DNA from: JAEZBP01 sp963832725
GTDB lineage: Bacteria > Myxococcota_A > Polyangia > Polyangiales > Sandaracinaceae
Assembly (NCBI GenBank): GCA_963832725.1
Contig: CAWHVG010000002.1
Coordinates: 1,364,001-1,428,000 of the forward strand
Length of the DNA stretch: 64,000 nt
Reading direction: 5' to 3'
Shown here: positions 46,502 through 56,086 of the stretch, one piece after another
Layout: each line of letters opens with the position of its first letter
Position numbering within the stretch: the stretch's first letter is position 1
Made by a program: the position numbers and the translations under genes
Notes under the pieces: generated by a model
What the model was told of the DNA's origin: nothing
Databases searched by the model: none
The model's input: only the letters and a program-made list of their open reading frames with translations

Positions 46502-47653
46502 TCACATGCTGGCGCGGTAGAGCGTGAGCATGTCCTCGCGGGTGCAGGTGCGCGGGTTCGACTGATGGGTCACGTCCGCGTGCGCCAGGCCGGCCAGCTC
46601 GGGCAAGCGCTCCTCGCCGACGCCCGCCTCGGCCAGCCCGTTCGGCAGCCCGAGCTGCTTGCGCAGCGCCCGGACCTTGCCGCTGCACTCGAACGCCAGC
46701 GTCTCCACGTCCTTGCCCTTCACGCCGAGGATGCGCGCGATGCGCGCGATGCGGAGCGTGACCGCCGTCCGGTTGAAGTCGATCACCGCCGGCAGGCAGA
46801 GCGCGTTGGCCAGCCCGTGGTGCATGCCGAGCTCCGCCCCCAGCGGATGGGCCAGCGCGTGGCAGGCGCCGAGCCCCTTCTGGAACGCCACGGCGCCCAT
46901 CATGGACGCCTTCAGCATCGCGCCGCGCGCCTCGAGGTTCTTTCCGTCGTCGAACGCCGTCGGGAGGTGGTTGGCGATCAGCTCCACGCCCTCGAGCGCG
47001 ATGGCGTCGGCCATCGGGTGGTCGCCCTTGGCGCAGTAGGCCTCGATGTTGTGGGTCAACGCATCGAAGCCTGTCGCGGCCGTGAGCCGTGGCGGCAGCG
47101 AGACGGTGAGCACCGGATCGAGCACGGCCACGTTGGGGATGAGCTGCGGCGAGAAGATGACCGTCTTGCGGTTGGTCTCGGCGATCGTGACCACGCCGCT
47201 CCGGCCCACCTCGCTGCCGGTGCCGGCCGTGGTGGGCACGGCGATCATCGGCGGCATGGGCTGGGTGATCTTCGCGTCGCCGCCGATGGCGTCGTCGTAC
47301 TCGGCCAGCGGGAGCGTGTGCGTGCTCGCGACCCGGATCAGCTTGGCCACGTCCATCGGCGCGCCGCCGCCCACGGCGATCACGATGTCGGCCTCGGCCT
47401 CGTTGTAGGCCTCGACCGCCGCGGCGATCTCGGACTCGGTCGGGTTGGTGCCGACGCCGTCGAAGGTCGAGGAGACCACGCCGGCTTTCTCGAGGGCCCG
47501 GTGGACCTCCTCGGAGAGGCCCGCCTCGCGCACCCCCGGATTGGTCACGATCAGCGCGCTGCGGCCCCCGAGCCGGCGCGCCTCGGTGCCGACCTCGGCG
47601 ACGGTTCCTTCGCCATAGAGGATGCGAGTGGGGAAGCTCCACACGGTCGTCAT
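46502..47653 (-). CDS. Iron-containing alcohol dehydrogenase
   Basis: A 383-residue group III alcohol dehydrogenase. The nucleotide-binding segment is VIAVGGGAPMDVAKL. Metal ligands are supplied by ATGFDALTHNIEAY and GACHALAHPLGAELGMHHGLANA (one Asp and three His). The substrate-side motif PTTAGTGSEVG is intact. It oxidises or reduces short alcohols/aldehydes with NAD(P); the exact substrate is not deducible. No neighbouring aldehyde dehydrogenase or microcompartment gene is seen. Confidence 0.92.
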   Translation of the reverse strand: MTTVWSFPTRILYGEGTVAEVGTEARRLGGRSALIVTNPGVREAGLSEEVHRALEKAGVVSSTFDGVGTNPTESEIAAAVEAYNEAEADIVIAVGGGAPMDVAKLIRVASTHTLPLAEYDDAIGGDAKITQPMPPMIAVPTTAGTGSEVGRSGVVTIAETNRKTVIFSPQLIPNVAVLDPVLTVSLPPRLTAATGFDALTHNIEAYCAKGDHPMADAIALEGVELIANHLPTAFDDGKNLEARGAMLKASMMGAVAFQKGLGACHALAHPLGAELGMHHGLANALCLPAVIDFNRTAVTLRIARIARILGVKGKDVETLAFECSGKVRALRKQLGLPNGLAEAGVGEERLPELAGLAHADVTHQSNPRTCTREDMLTLYRASM

Positions 47654-47932
47654 GAGACTCCCTTCGATCGGTGTCGTGGGCCGCGAGTCTGGCTCGAATG
47701 GGCCGGAACGCCAGTCGCGATGTCCCCGTCATGAGGCACCAGCGCTCACCGGGAGTCAATGCCGGGCTTCGGGGGCCCCGACGAGGCGCGCGGCCACTCG
47801 CGCGTCTCGGCCTCCTCGCACGGGCTCGCGTCCTCGCACCCGCAGCGCGCAGGTGACGCCGCGGCGCGGTCTGGCGCGAGCCTGGACACCGAGATCGCGC
47901 ACGGTCACGATGCTGCGGCGCCGGGGAGGCGC

Positions 47933-48250
47933 ATGACCATGACTTGGCAGAAGCGACTTAGGGACATCGCCCTCGCGGGCGGCGCCGTGGCCATGAGCGG
48001 CTGCTTCGGCACCCCCTGCGGCAACGGCAACCCGGACCCCTGCATCTGCGGGCGACCGAGCGAGAGCGCGGAGAACAGGGCCGCGTGCGACGCCCAGACG
48101 GCGTGTGAGGCGAGCGGGGGCACGTTCGACCCCACCGCGCCGGCGCCGGCGGACGGCGGTCCGGACATGCGCTGCCAGCTGCCGGGCGCCGACGGCGGCT
48201 CGTCCGACGGAGGCGGGCCGTCGGACGGCGGCTCGTCCGATGCCGGCTGA
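47933..48250 (+). CDS. Small Cys-rich lipoprotein
   Basis: A 105-residue lipoprotein. The signal ends AMSGC, followed by a Cys-rich region (CGNGNPDPCICGRPSE) and a Gly/Ser/Asp tail (SSDGGGPSDGG) from a short tandem repeat. GGGAGG lies close before ATG 47933. Its end overlaps the start of the ferritin-like gene by eleven bases, so the two are cotranslated. Function unknown. Confidence 0.65.
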   Translation: MTMTWQKRLRDIALAGGAVAMSGCFGTPCGNGNPDPCICGRPSESAENRAACDAQTACEASGGTFDPTAPAPADGGPDMRCQLPGADGGSSDGGGPSDGGSSDAG

Positions 48251-48978
48251 GGCGCCCGAGCCCGAGCTGGACGGCTTCACGTCCGAACAGATTCGAGTTC
48301 TCGACCGCGGCCTGGCCTCTCCGCTGCGCCGAGGAGCTGCGCTCCGCCCGGATCTACCGGGCGCTCGCGTGGTCGAGTCGCGCCGTCCTCGCGCCATCGT
48401 GGTCGTCGCGCTTCTGGACGGTGGCCCGCGAAGAGGTCGGGCACGCGCGGCTCTGCCGGTCGGTGGGCGAGCGGCTGGGCGCCCCGGCACCTGCACACGA
48501 CGACCGGCCGGTCCGTGAGAGGTTGGCGACCTTGCCGGATCCGGCGGAGCGGACGCTGGCGCTGGTCCTGACAGAAGTGGCCATGGGGGAGACGATCTCC
48601 ATGGTGTTGTTCCGCGCGGGACACCGGGTCGCGACCGAGCCGCTCACGCGGTGGGCGCTGGGCGGGATCGAGCGCGACGAGGCGCGGCACCAGAAGCTCG
48701 GGTGGGACGCGCTCGACGCGCTGGATGCTCGGCCGGAGGCGATGGAGCAGGAGGCGACGCGGTCGCTCGGGGCGATGGAACAGCAGATCGCGGTGCCGGC
48801 GTTGCGGTGGCTGGAGGCGGGCCGTCCGTTCGATCCGGCGTGCGCGCGCCTGGGGACGCTGCCGCCGGAGGCACGGGTGGAGGCGTTCTACGACGCGGTG
48901 GAGAGGTTGGTGCTGCCGCGGCTGGACAAGCGCGGCGTCGACGCGGGCCGCGCGTGGCGTCGGCGGTACGTCTCCTAG
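48240..48978 (+). CDS. Ferritin-like domain protein, frameshifted
   Basis: Corrected length is about 245 residues. Helical Glu/His motifs (TVAREEVGHARLCRS, LTEVAMGETIS, GGIERDEARHQKLGWDAL) match di-iron ferritin-like proteins; EExxH occurs in the second and DExxH in the fourth helix. One extra base near 48325-48329 breaks the frame; after it, AEELRSARIYRALAWSSRAVL completes the first helix. ATG 48240 overlaps the lipoprotein stop. It may oxidise a substrate or bind iron next to the nearby hemerythrin gene; the substrate is unknown. Confidence 0.7.
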
Positions 48979-48994
48979 CCTTCGCCGACCGCCC

Positions 48995-49417
48995 TCAGGG
49001 CGTGGTCCAGGTTCCGCCCGACATCACGCACGCCTGCTGCTCCGAGTCGGCGGTGCCCGACCCGTAGTACCGCGTCGTGACGGTGATCCCACCCGAGGTG
49101 ACCGCGCAGCTGCCGAGGAGGCCGGTCTGCGTGCACGGCGACATCGACCACACGCCCGTCACGGTCGTGCCGGCTGGAGCGATTGCACGTCCGCAGTTCG
49201 CTTGCTCCACCGACGCGAGCGAGGCGCTGATGGACGAGTAGTCGACACAGGTGTGGATCGTCCCGACGGTCATGTCGCACGACGCCGGCCCGTCCCCGCC
49301 CCCGGCGCCAGCGTCGTCGCTGGTCGAGTGGGCGCTGCCGCATCCCGCGGCGACGCCCGAGATGGCGAGAGCCAGCACGATGTGGAGCGCGAAGTCGTCG
49401 AGTCGGGTCGATCGCAT
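48995..49417 (-). CDS. Small lipoprotein
   Basis: A 140-residue lipoprotein whose signal ends VAAGC. The mature part has six or so Cys (CDMT, TCVD, ANCGRA, SPCTQT, GSCAVT, QACVM) that probably form disulfides, and ends with a beta-rich segment. ATG 49417 is preferred; a TTG at 49453 would extend the N-terminus. No recognised domain. It is convergent with the ferritin-like gene, with 16 bp between the stops. Confidence 0.6.
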   Translation of the reverse strand: MRSTRLDDFALHIVLALAISGVAAGCGSAHSTSDDAGAGGGDGPASCDMTVGTIHTCVDYSSISASLASVEQANCGRAIAPAGTTVTGVWSMSPCTQTGLLGSCAVTSGGITVTTRYYGSGTADSEQQACVMSGGTWTTP

Positions 49418-49594
49418 GATGACCGCAGTAGCGGTTCGCCCAAGCGCTTTCAACGTGGGCTCTCGACCTCACCCCGCACTGGGCTGTCCTCGGCCGCTCG
49501 ACCGGGCGGATGACGCCAGCGCGCAGCCGATCGGCGCCCCACCGTGCTCCCCGCGACGCAGTTCGTTGGCACCACCGAGCGCGCCGCGACCTGC

Positions 49595-50522
49595 TCACCG
49601 AGACATCAGCGAGGCGAGACCGGACTGGGGCGTGAGCTCGCCCTCGAGCACGGTCGCGATGACGCGCGAGATGGGCGCCTCGATGCCGACCTTGACCGCG
49701 AACTTCGCCACGCGCCGCGCGATCGTCACGCCCTCGATGTGGGCGCCCGCTTCGCGAGCGGCCGCGTCGAGATCCGTCGTCGATCGCGCCAGCGCCCGAC
49801 CGAGGCGCAGCTCTGCCCGCTCGTCCCCGGCGATCGCCGCGTAGAGATCGCCCGCGCCGGCCAGCCCGTGGAAGGTGTCCGCCCGCGCGCCGAGGTGGAC
49901 GCCGACCCGCGCGGCCTCCTCGAGCCCGCGGCTCATCAACGTCGCCAGCGCCGAGGGGCTGATCTCTGCTCTCGAAGCAGAACCCGGCCGCCATCGCGAG
50001 CAGCCCCACCATCGCCGACGCCACCTCCACGCCGACCGTGTCGCCGGTCTCGTAGAGGCGCAGCGTGTCACCGCCGATGGCGTCGCGGACCGCCTCGGCC
50101 ACCTCGGGGAAGCGCGTGCCGACGACGCCTCCGCCCGGCACGCCCTCGGCGAGCACGTCGGCGTTCAGCGGACCGGCCAAACATCCCACCCGGCGCGACG
50201 GCGTGTGCGTGCTCAGGTGGCGCGACACCGTCTCCAGCTCCTCGCCGATGAGCCCGCGGCTGACGTGGACGAGCAGGTGCCGCCCGTCGAGCGCCGTCCC
50301 GAGCGTCGGCGCCACCACCGGCACGTACATCGACGGCACGACCACGAAGATCAGCTCGCAGTCGGTCAGCGCGTGCACATCCGTGGTCGCGCGGATCTTC
50401 TGCTCGTCGAGGCTCGGCTGCGAGCGGCTCCACAGGATGGCCTCGCCGTCCGCCCGACCGATGGCCCTGGCGAGCGCCACGCCGAAGCTGCCGCCGCCGA
50501 CCACACCGACCGGCGCGCTCAC
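49595..50522 (-). CDS. GpsA-like NAD-dependent glycerol-3-phosphate dehydrogenase homologue, frameshifted, catalytic Lys absent
   Basis: Corrected length is about 308 residues. The Rossmann start is VGVVGGGSFGVALA, and the C-terminal domain shows LATLMSRGLEEAARVGV and TFHGLAGAGDL. In standard GpsA the segment ALKNVIAIAAG carries the catalytic Lys; here it reads AMVGLLAMAAG, and the VSASKG stretch reads HVSRG. This points to altered or lost dehydrogenase activity. An extra T at 49967 on the plus strand breaks the frame. The GTG start overlaps the acyltransferase stop by four bases, tying it to glycerolipid synthesis. Confidence 0.8.
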
Positions 50523-52223
50523 TGCCGCACCCCCATCCGCTCGATCTCCTGCGCCGCGGCCTGGTCTGCCTCCGAGGCGAGCGCCACCGCGTAGTCCAAG
50601 AGGCGGTTCTGGTAGTAGAGCAGCAAGGTCGGATCCTCCGCGACCACGTCCGTGCCCACCTGCCGGGCCACCGTCCGGGTGTGATAGCCGTCCCACTGGG
50701 CCATCGCGCGATCGAGCAGCTCGCCCGGGCTGTGCCGCCGCAGGTAGTAGCTGACGCGCACGCCGCCCTCGGCCTCCAGCGTCATCGCCCGGTCGCGCGT
50801 CTGGCCGATGTCCTCGCAGAGCTCCTCGCGATCGCATCCGGACCTCGCCGCGGAAGCGCAGTCGCCCGAAGAGATCGACGCCAGGCGTCTCGCGGACCAG
50901 CCGCCGGAAGAGCACGTGGGCGACGAGCTGCGTGGTCATCAGCACGGTCTCGGTCCGGAAGCTGTCGAGCAGTACATCGCCGAGCTCGCGGGTGTAGGCG
51001 GCGTCCCGGCGCCCGTCGAGCACGGGCTTGCCGTGACGGAGCACGTAGGTCCCCGGATCGACGACCTTGTGGCCCGGCGCCACCGAGCGGCCCTCGTCGT
51101 CGACCGGGTTGCCGAAGGGATCGACCGGCCGCCCGAAGCGGATCACGCAGGCTCCGTCGGTCCCGATCAGCTTGCGGAAGAAGGTCACCCAGCGGTCCAC
51201 CCGCGAGAACTCGTCGTCCTCGATGATGTAGCGGGCCCGTCCGGACTCCTTGAGGTGATCCTCGATCAGCGTCTCGGCCTCCATCACCAGCCCGTAGTTG
51301 ATGGTGGTGGGCACGAACCACACCGGTCGCTGGATGCCGAAGACCTGATTGCGCGCGAACGCCTCCACCGCCGTGCCGGCCAGGCCGAGCTTGAGGTGGC
51401 GCTCGACCATCCCCGAGCGGCTGCGGGTCCCACCCGGGAAGAAGAGCGAGTGATAGCCGCGCTCGATCATCACCGCCGAGTAGGTCTTCAGGACGTCCTT
51501 GTAGAGGTTGGTCTTCACCCGGCGATCGACCCGATAGGCGCCGAGGTTGTGCATGAAGAAGCTGATGATCGGGTTGGTGAAGAGGTTCTTGCCCGCGCCG
51601 TAGACCACGGGTGCCAGCCCGGCGCGATCGAGCGCGTAGCCAAGCGCGATCGAGTCCAGGTTGGACGCGTGGGTGGGGACGTAGACCAGCGTGCCTGCGC
51701 GCTCGAGGTGGCGGAGCAGCTCCACCTCGCCCTCCACCGTCAGCATCTCGTCGAGGGCGCGGGTGCCGAGCCCGACCGTGGCCAGCTCCTTGGGCAGCGA
51801 CGAGGGCCGCATCACCCCGGTCAAGAGCTGCGGCGCGACGGCGGTGGCGAAGCGATAGACCCGCGGATCGAAGTTGCCGGCCACGTCTTTGGCCATCCGC
51901 TCGGTGATCCCGCGCAGCGCGTCGCGCTTCGACTCGTCGCTCATCCGGGCGATGCGGCGCAAGAGCCCGCGCCAGTAGCCGAGCTGCTCGTGAGCCTCCT
52001 GGTCGCGCTGTTGCTCGAGCCGGCTGGTCTCGTGGAAGGCCACCTCGTTGAGCGCGTACTCGAGGCCGCCGCGGTCCTTCCCGTGCCGATCCACGATGCG
52101 TCGGACCACCTCGCGGATGATGTCGTCGCGCTCACTGTTGAACCAGAAGATCGCCGGGTCGTCCGGCTCGGGCACGTAGGCCTTTAGACGTGGCAGTCGG
52201 ATGGGTCGCGTGAACATTCGCAC
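50519..52223 (-). CDS. Glycerol-3-phosphate/1-acylglycerol-phosphate acyltransferase (PlsB/PlsC-like), frameshifted
   Basis: Corrected length is about 567 residues. The acyltransferase HX4D motif is THASNLDS; FFPGGTRSRSG is the second motif, with Gly where Glu is usual, and FVPTTINYG follows. The long N-terminal region (about 1-180) and C-terminal extension match large PlsB-like proteins. The frame breaks at about 50830, where the four bases GATC appear inserted; removing them reads RMREELCEDIGQTRDRAMTL. It starts at GTG 52223 with AGGGGAG upstream and is followed by the overlapping GpsA-like gene. Confidence 0.82.
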
Positions 52224-52259
52224 GAAATGGTCTCCCCTCGCTTCTCCCGCAGGTTCAGC

Positions 52260-53615
52260 TCAGACCGCCTCGAAGTAGCGCTTCAATTCCCAGTCGGTCA
52301 CGGCTTTCTGATACTGCCGGACCTCCCATTCGCGGGTGCGGACGTAGTGATCGACGAAGTCTTGACCGAGGATCTCGCGGGCCGTCTCGCTGGCGGCCAG
52401 GGCGCGCGTGGCCTCTTCGAGCGTCGTCGGCAGCGCCTCTGCGTCCGGCGCCGCCGTCGCGTCGCCCATCGTCGGCGGCGGCGGCAGGATGGCCCGCTCG
52501 ATGCCGTGCAGCCCGGCGGCCAGGTTGGTCGCGATGGCGATGTAGGGGTTGATGTCGGAGGCCGTCTGCCGGTATTCGACGCGCGTGGCTTGCCCGCCGG
52601 GGATGACGCGGATGGCGCAGGTCCGGTTCTCGATGCCCCACGAAGGCGTCAGCGGCGCCCACACGCCCGGCACGTAGCGCTTGTAGGTGTTGACGAAGGG
52701 CGAGTAGAGGGCGGTCAGCTCGCGGGCGAGCGCCACCTGCCCGCCGATGTAGTGGCGGGCGATGGTCGAGAGCGAGTCGGGCGCCTTGGCGTCGTAGAAG
52801 ACGTTCGTCTCGCCGGTCGAGTCGAGGAGGCTCTGGTGGAGGTGCCCGCTCGAGCCGGGCAGGTCCGCGTTCCACTTCGCCATGAACGTCACGCTGAGCC
52901 CGTGGCGGCTGACGAGCTGCTTCATCGTCGTCTTGAAGAGGGCGGCTTGGTCGGCGGCCTTCAGCGCGTCGTCGTAGTGGATGGCCACCTCCCACACGCC
53001 GGGCCCCGTCTCCGTGTGCATCCCTTCGATGTCGATGTCGAAGTCGTGCATCGTGTCGAGGATGTCGTGCACCAACTCGGAGAGCTGCCCGGAGCGCACC
53101 CAGGAGTAGCCGAACATCCCCGGCGTGATCGTGTCGAGGTTGGCGAAGCCCTTGTCGTGGAGCGAGTCGGGCGTCTCCTGGAAGAGCCAGAACTCGAACT
53201 CGCTCCCGATCTTCGGATGGAAGCCGGCCGCCTCGGCGCGCGCGATGACGCGCTTGAGCAGGTTGCGCGGGCAGGCCGGGTGCGGGTGCTTGCCGTCGGG
53301 CAGGTAGAAGTCGGCGAGGAAGCACGCCGTGTCGGGCTCGGACGGCAGCACGCGGAAGGTCGAGAGGTCGATCTTCGCGTGGGCGTCCGGGTATCCCGAG
53401 TGCCAGCCGGTGACCGACGCGTTGTCGTAGAGCGTGTCGGCCAGGTCCCAGCCGAAGATCACGTCGCAGAAGCCGAAGCCCTTCTGGGCGGCCGACAAGA
53501 GCTTCTCGATCGAGATGTACTTGCCGCGCAGGATGCCGTCGACGTCGAAGCCTCCCACCTTGACCTTTCGGATCTCGCGCTCTTCGAACGTCCTCTGCAG
53601 CTCGGACAGGTCCAT
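52260..53615 (-). CDS. Glutamine synthetase family protein (GS/gamma-glutamylamine synthetase type)
   Basis: A 451-residue enzyme. The beta-grasp part (KVGGFDVDGILRGKYIS) is followed by the catalytic domain with GSEFEFWLF, EGMHTETGPGVWEV, GHLHQSLLD and IENRTCAIRVIPG. The length and the KVGGFDVDG start differ from assimilatory GlnA and fit the GlnA-like/PuuA group, which ligate glutamate to amines or related substrates. The adenylylation Tyr region is not apparent. ATG 53615 follows a G-rich ribosome-binding site. It is 36 bp upstream of the acyltransferase gene on the same strand. Confidence 0.85.
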   Translation of the reverse strand: MDLSELQRTFEEREIRKVKVGGFDVDGILRGKYISIEKLLSAAQKGFGFCDVIFGWDLADTLYDNASVTGWHSGYPDAHAKIDLSTFRVLPSEPDTACFLADFYLPDGKHPHPACPRNLLKRVIARAEAAGFHPKIGSEFEFWLFQETPDSLHDKGFANLDTITPGMFGYSWVRSGQLSELVHDILDTMHDFDIDIEGMHTETGPGVWEVAIHYDDALKAADQAALFKTTMKQLVSRHGLSVTFMAKWNADLPGSSGHLHQSLLDSTGETNVFYDAKAPDSLSTIARHYIGGQVALARELTALYSPFVNTYKRYVPGVWAPLTPSWGIENRTCAIRVIPGGQATRVEYRQTASDINPYIAIATNLAAGLHGIERAILPPPPTMGDATAAPDAEALPTTLEEATRALAASETAREILGQDFVDHYVRTREWEVRQYQKAVTDWELKRYFEAV

Positions 53616-53701
53616 CGGGCCCACCCCCTTTTCGAGCCCGCGATTCTGCCAGTGCGGGCGGCGCTCGACCACCCCGAGCGCGGCCATGCCATCCTCGGGC
53701 G

Positions 53702-54262
53702 ATGGGGAACGCCGATCGAGACAAGTGGGACGCCCGCCACGCGGTCGCGGACGAGCCGGCCGAAGCGCCGAGCTGGCTCGATGAACTGGACGCCGAGCTG
53801 CCGCGCGAGGGCAGGGCGCTCGACGTGGCGGCGGGCCGAGGCCGAATCGCCCTCTGGGCCGCACGGCGGTGGCTCGACGTCACGGCGGCGGACATCTCCC
53901 CGGTCGGCCTCGAGCGCGCTCGCGAGGCGGCGAGCCGAGAGGGTCTCACGCTGCGAACGCAGGCGCTCGATCTCGAAGAGGAGCCGCTCCCCGACGGCCC
54001 CTTCGCGTGGATTTCCTGCTTCCACTACCGCCAGCCCGCGCTCTGGCCGGCCATGATCGCGCGCCTCGCCGTCGGCGGCGTCCTGGTCGCGGAGATCGCC
54101 ACCGTGCAGAACCTCGAGCGCCACGCCCACCCTTCGCGCCGCTTCTTGGCCGAACCGAACGAGCTCTTGCGCGCCGCATCGGATCTGCACGTCGTCCACT
54201 ACCGCGAGGGCTGGGAGGACGATCGCTGCACCGCGCGGCTGGTGGCGAAGCGCGCGGGCTGA
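53702..54262 (+). CDS. Class I SAM-dependent methyltransferase
   Basis: A 186-residue methyltransferase. Motif I is ALDVAAGRGRIALWAARR, with the acidic ribose-binding residue in VTAADISPVGL; motif II is FAWISCFHYRQ. The size and the DKWDARH start match small TehB/thiopurine-type methyltransferases. The substrate is unknown. It is divergent from the glutamine synthetase-family gene, with an 86-bp shared promoter region. Confidence 0.8.
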   Translation: MGNADRDKWDARHAVADEPAEAPSWLDELDAELPREGRALDVAAGRGRIALWAARRWLDVTAADISPVGLERAREAASREGLTLRTQALDLEEEPLPDGPFAWISCFHYRQPALWPAMIARLAVGGVLVAEIATVQNLERHAHPSRRFLAEPNELLRAASDLHVVHYREGWEDDRCTARLVAKRAG

Positions 54263-54280
54263 GGGGAGCGCGACGTCGCC

Positions 54281-55086
54281 TCAGAGCGGGAGGGCGAGCT
54301 GGGCTTCGTGCGAGCGGCTTGCCGGGACGCGCACGGCGAGGTCGAGCGGGCTGTCCTGGTGCGCCGTCTTCAGGCGCAGCGAGCGGCCCTTGGCGGCGGC
54401 GCGGGCGGCGGTGAGCGCGAGCAGCGGGGTGTTGTTCCGCTGGGAGATGTGCATGAGGACGACGTCGGTGGTGTCCGGGCCGAGGCGGCGGATGACGTCG
54501 GCGGCTTGCTCGTTCGAGAGGTGGCCGAGGCGCGAGCCGACGCGGCGCTGGAGGAAGGGTGGGTAGGGGCCCTTCCGCAGCATCTCGGGGTCGTGGTTGG
54601 ACTCGAGGAGGACGAGCTGGCAGCCGGAGAGGTGCTCGGGCAGCCGCGCCGGCGCTTCGCCGAGATTGGTGACCAGCGCCGCCCGCGCCGCGCCGTGCGC
54701 GAAGACGAGCGCGACCTGGGGCGCGTCGTGGGGCACGGACATGGGCTCGACGCGGATACTGCCGATGTCGAAGGGGGTGGTGCAGCCGTAGACGGAGGTC
54801 GACACCTCCGGCAGCGCGGCGACGCGCCGCCGGGTGGCCTCGGTGAGGTAGACGCGCGCGCCGAAGCTCCGCGCACACACGGCCAGCTTGCCGATGTGGT
54901 CGCCGTGGGCGTGGGTGGTGAGGATGGCGTCGACGTCGAGGGTGCGGCCGAAGACGCGCTTCATGCGGCCGCGGACGACCTCGGGGCCGACGCCGGCGTC
55001 GACCAGGATCGCGTGCCCGCCGCTTGGACCAGGGTGGCGTTACCGCCGCTGCCGCTCGCGAGGACCGTGACCCGCACGCTGGCCAT
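54281..55086 (-). CDS. Metallo-beta-lactamase-fold hydrolase (YycJ/WalJ-like), frameshifted
   Basis: Corrected length is about 268 residues. The start MASVRVTVLASGSGGNATLV is the YycJ-type opening; TTHAHGDHIGKL is the metal-binding HxHxDH motif, and VLLESNHDPEML and LGHLSNEQAADVIRRL are family-typical. A base is missing near 55015-55023 (GCGGCGGG where GCGGGCGGG is expected), the only deletion among the lesions in this window. Such enzymes are single- or double-strand nucleases or esterases. Its start is 38 bp from the large intergenic repeat. Confidence 0.82.
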
Positions 55087-55123
55087 GATGGACCAGCCGC
55101 GCGATCGCGAAAAGCCCCATCGA

Positions 55124-55454
55124 GATGTCCGAGGCGGAAGTCGCGATCGGTATGGCCGAGCGACTCGGCGTCGAGATTGGGGGCGCGCCCCCGCAGGAAA
55201 TGCGAAGCACTTTCGAGGAGGCTCGCCCCCGAGATCGGCGTCGAGAGCCGGCCAGATCGTGTTGCGAATCTCCGCCGAAGACATCCAGATGTGGGAGGCG
55301 GGAGTCGTGATGCAGATTGCGGAGCGCGATGGGGCCCAGCTCCGGCTCGGGATGACGAGGCGATGCCGAGTATCGCCGAGGAGGCACGGGCCGGAGCCGG
55401 GCCCCCTCCCGCCCACGAGGTGGGTTACGACTCCCGCCGAGGACAGACATCTAG
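55124..55454 (+). repeat. Modular inverted-end repeat, copy A (unit 1 then unit 2)
   Basis: Two units, 55124-55285 and 55288-55454, each begin GATGTCC/GATGTGG with GAGGCGG and end CGCCGA(A/G)GACA(GACA)TC. Both match copy B at 60.3 kb over nearly their full length, but copy B has the units in reverse order. The element fills most of the 412-bp spacer between the divergent hydrolase and acetyltransferase genes. Short reading frames exist in it but have no coding signature. Confidence 0.85.
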
Positions 55455-55498
55455 GGCGTGCGTGGCTCGGCCGGGCTCGAGCTGCCATCCTCGCGGCG

Positions 55499-55999
55499 AT
55501 GGGCGTTCCGATTCTGGAGACCGCGCGTTTGGTGCTGCGCCCCTGGGCGCTCGACGACGTGGACGCGTTCCACACCATCTGGGGCGATCCGCGGGTGATC
55601 TGGTGGGGCGCGGCCGAGGATTGACCGCGGAGCGCGTCCATCCTCGCCGACATCGTGGCGCACGCGTATGCGCCGGGGCTCGGTTGGTGGGCGGTGACGG
55701 CCGACGATCGTGTCGTCGGCAACGTACTGCTGAAGCCGGACGCCGCGACGGGGCATCTCGAGATCGGCTGGCACTTCGCCCACGGCGAGCAGGGGCGCGG
55801 CTACGCGACCGAGGCCGGCCGCGCGCTGCTGACGCACGCGTTCGAGACATTGCGCGCGCCGCGCGTGGTCGCGACCATCGTGCCCGACAACCTCGCGTCG
55901 CGCCGGGTGGCCGAGAAGCTCGGCATGCACCGCGAGGGGACGACGACGAAGGCGGAGCTGCTCCACGACGTGTGGACGCTCGAGGCGAACGGCGCCTGA
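55499..55999 (+). pseudogene. GNAT acetyltransferase interrupted by an in-frame TGA
   Basis: The frame from ATG 55499 starts ILETARLVLRPWALDDVDAFHTIWGDP, a typical GNAT opening, and after the TGA at 55622-55624 (codon 42) continues in the same frame to GEQGRGYATEAGRALLTHAFE, the acetyl-CoA-binding motif. The full length would be 166 residues. Either the TGA is a mutation or sequence error, or two nearby indels mimic it. The protein would acetylate an amine, with specificity unknown. Confidence 0.6.
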
Positions 56000-56086
56000 G
56001 CTCGGATTCGCCTCGCGCACACGACTCGGGTGCTCGAGGCGAGTCCGCTCGGCTCCGGTGCTCGAGGGCCGGAGCCGATGTGGCGT

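Noticed and set aside
55125..55310. Small protein inside repeat copy A
   Set aside because: It is not kept in frame in copy B and lies within a non-coding repeat unit.
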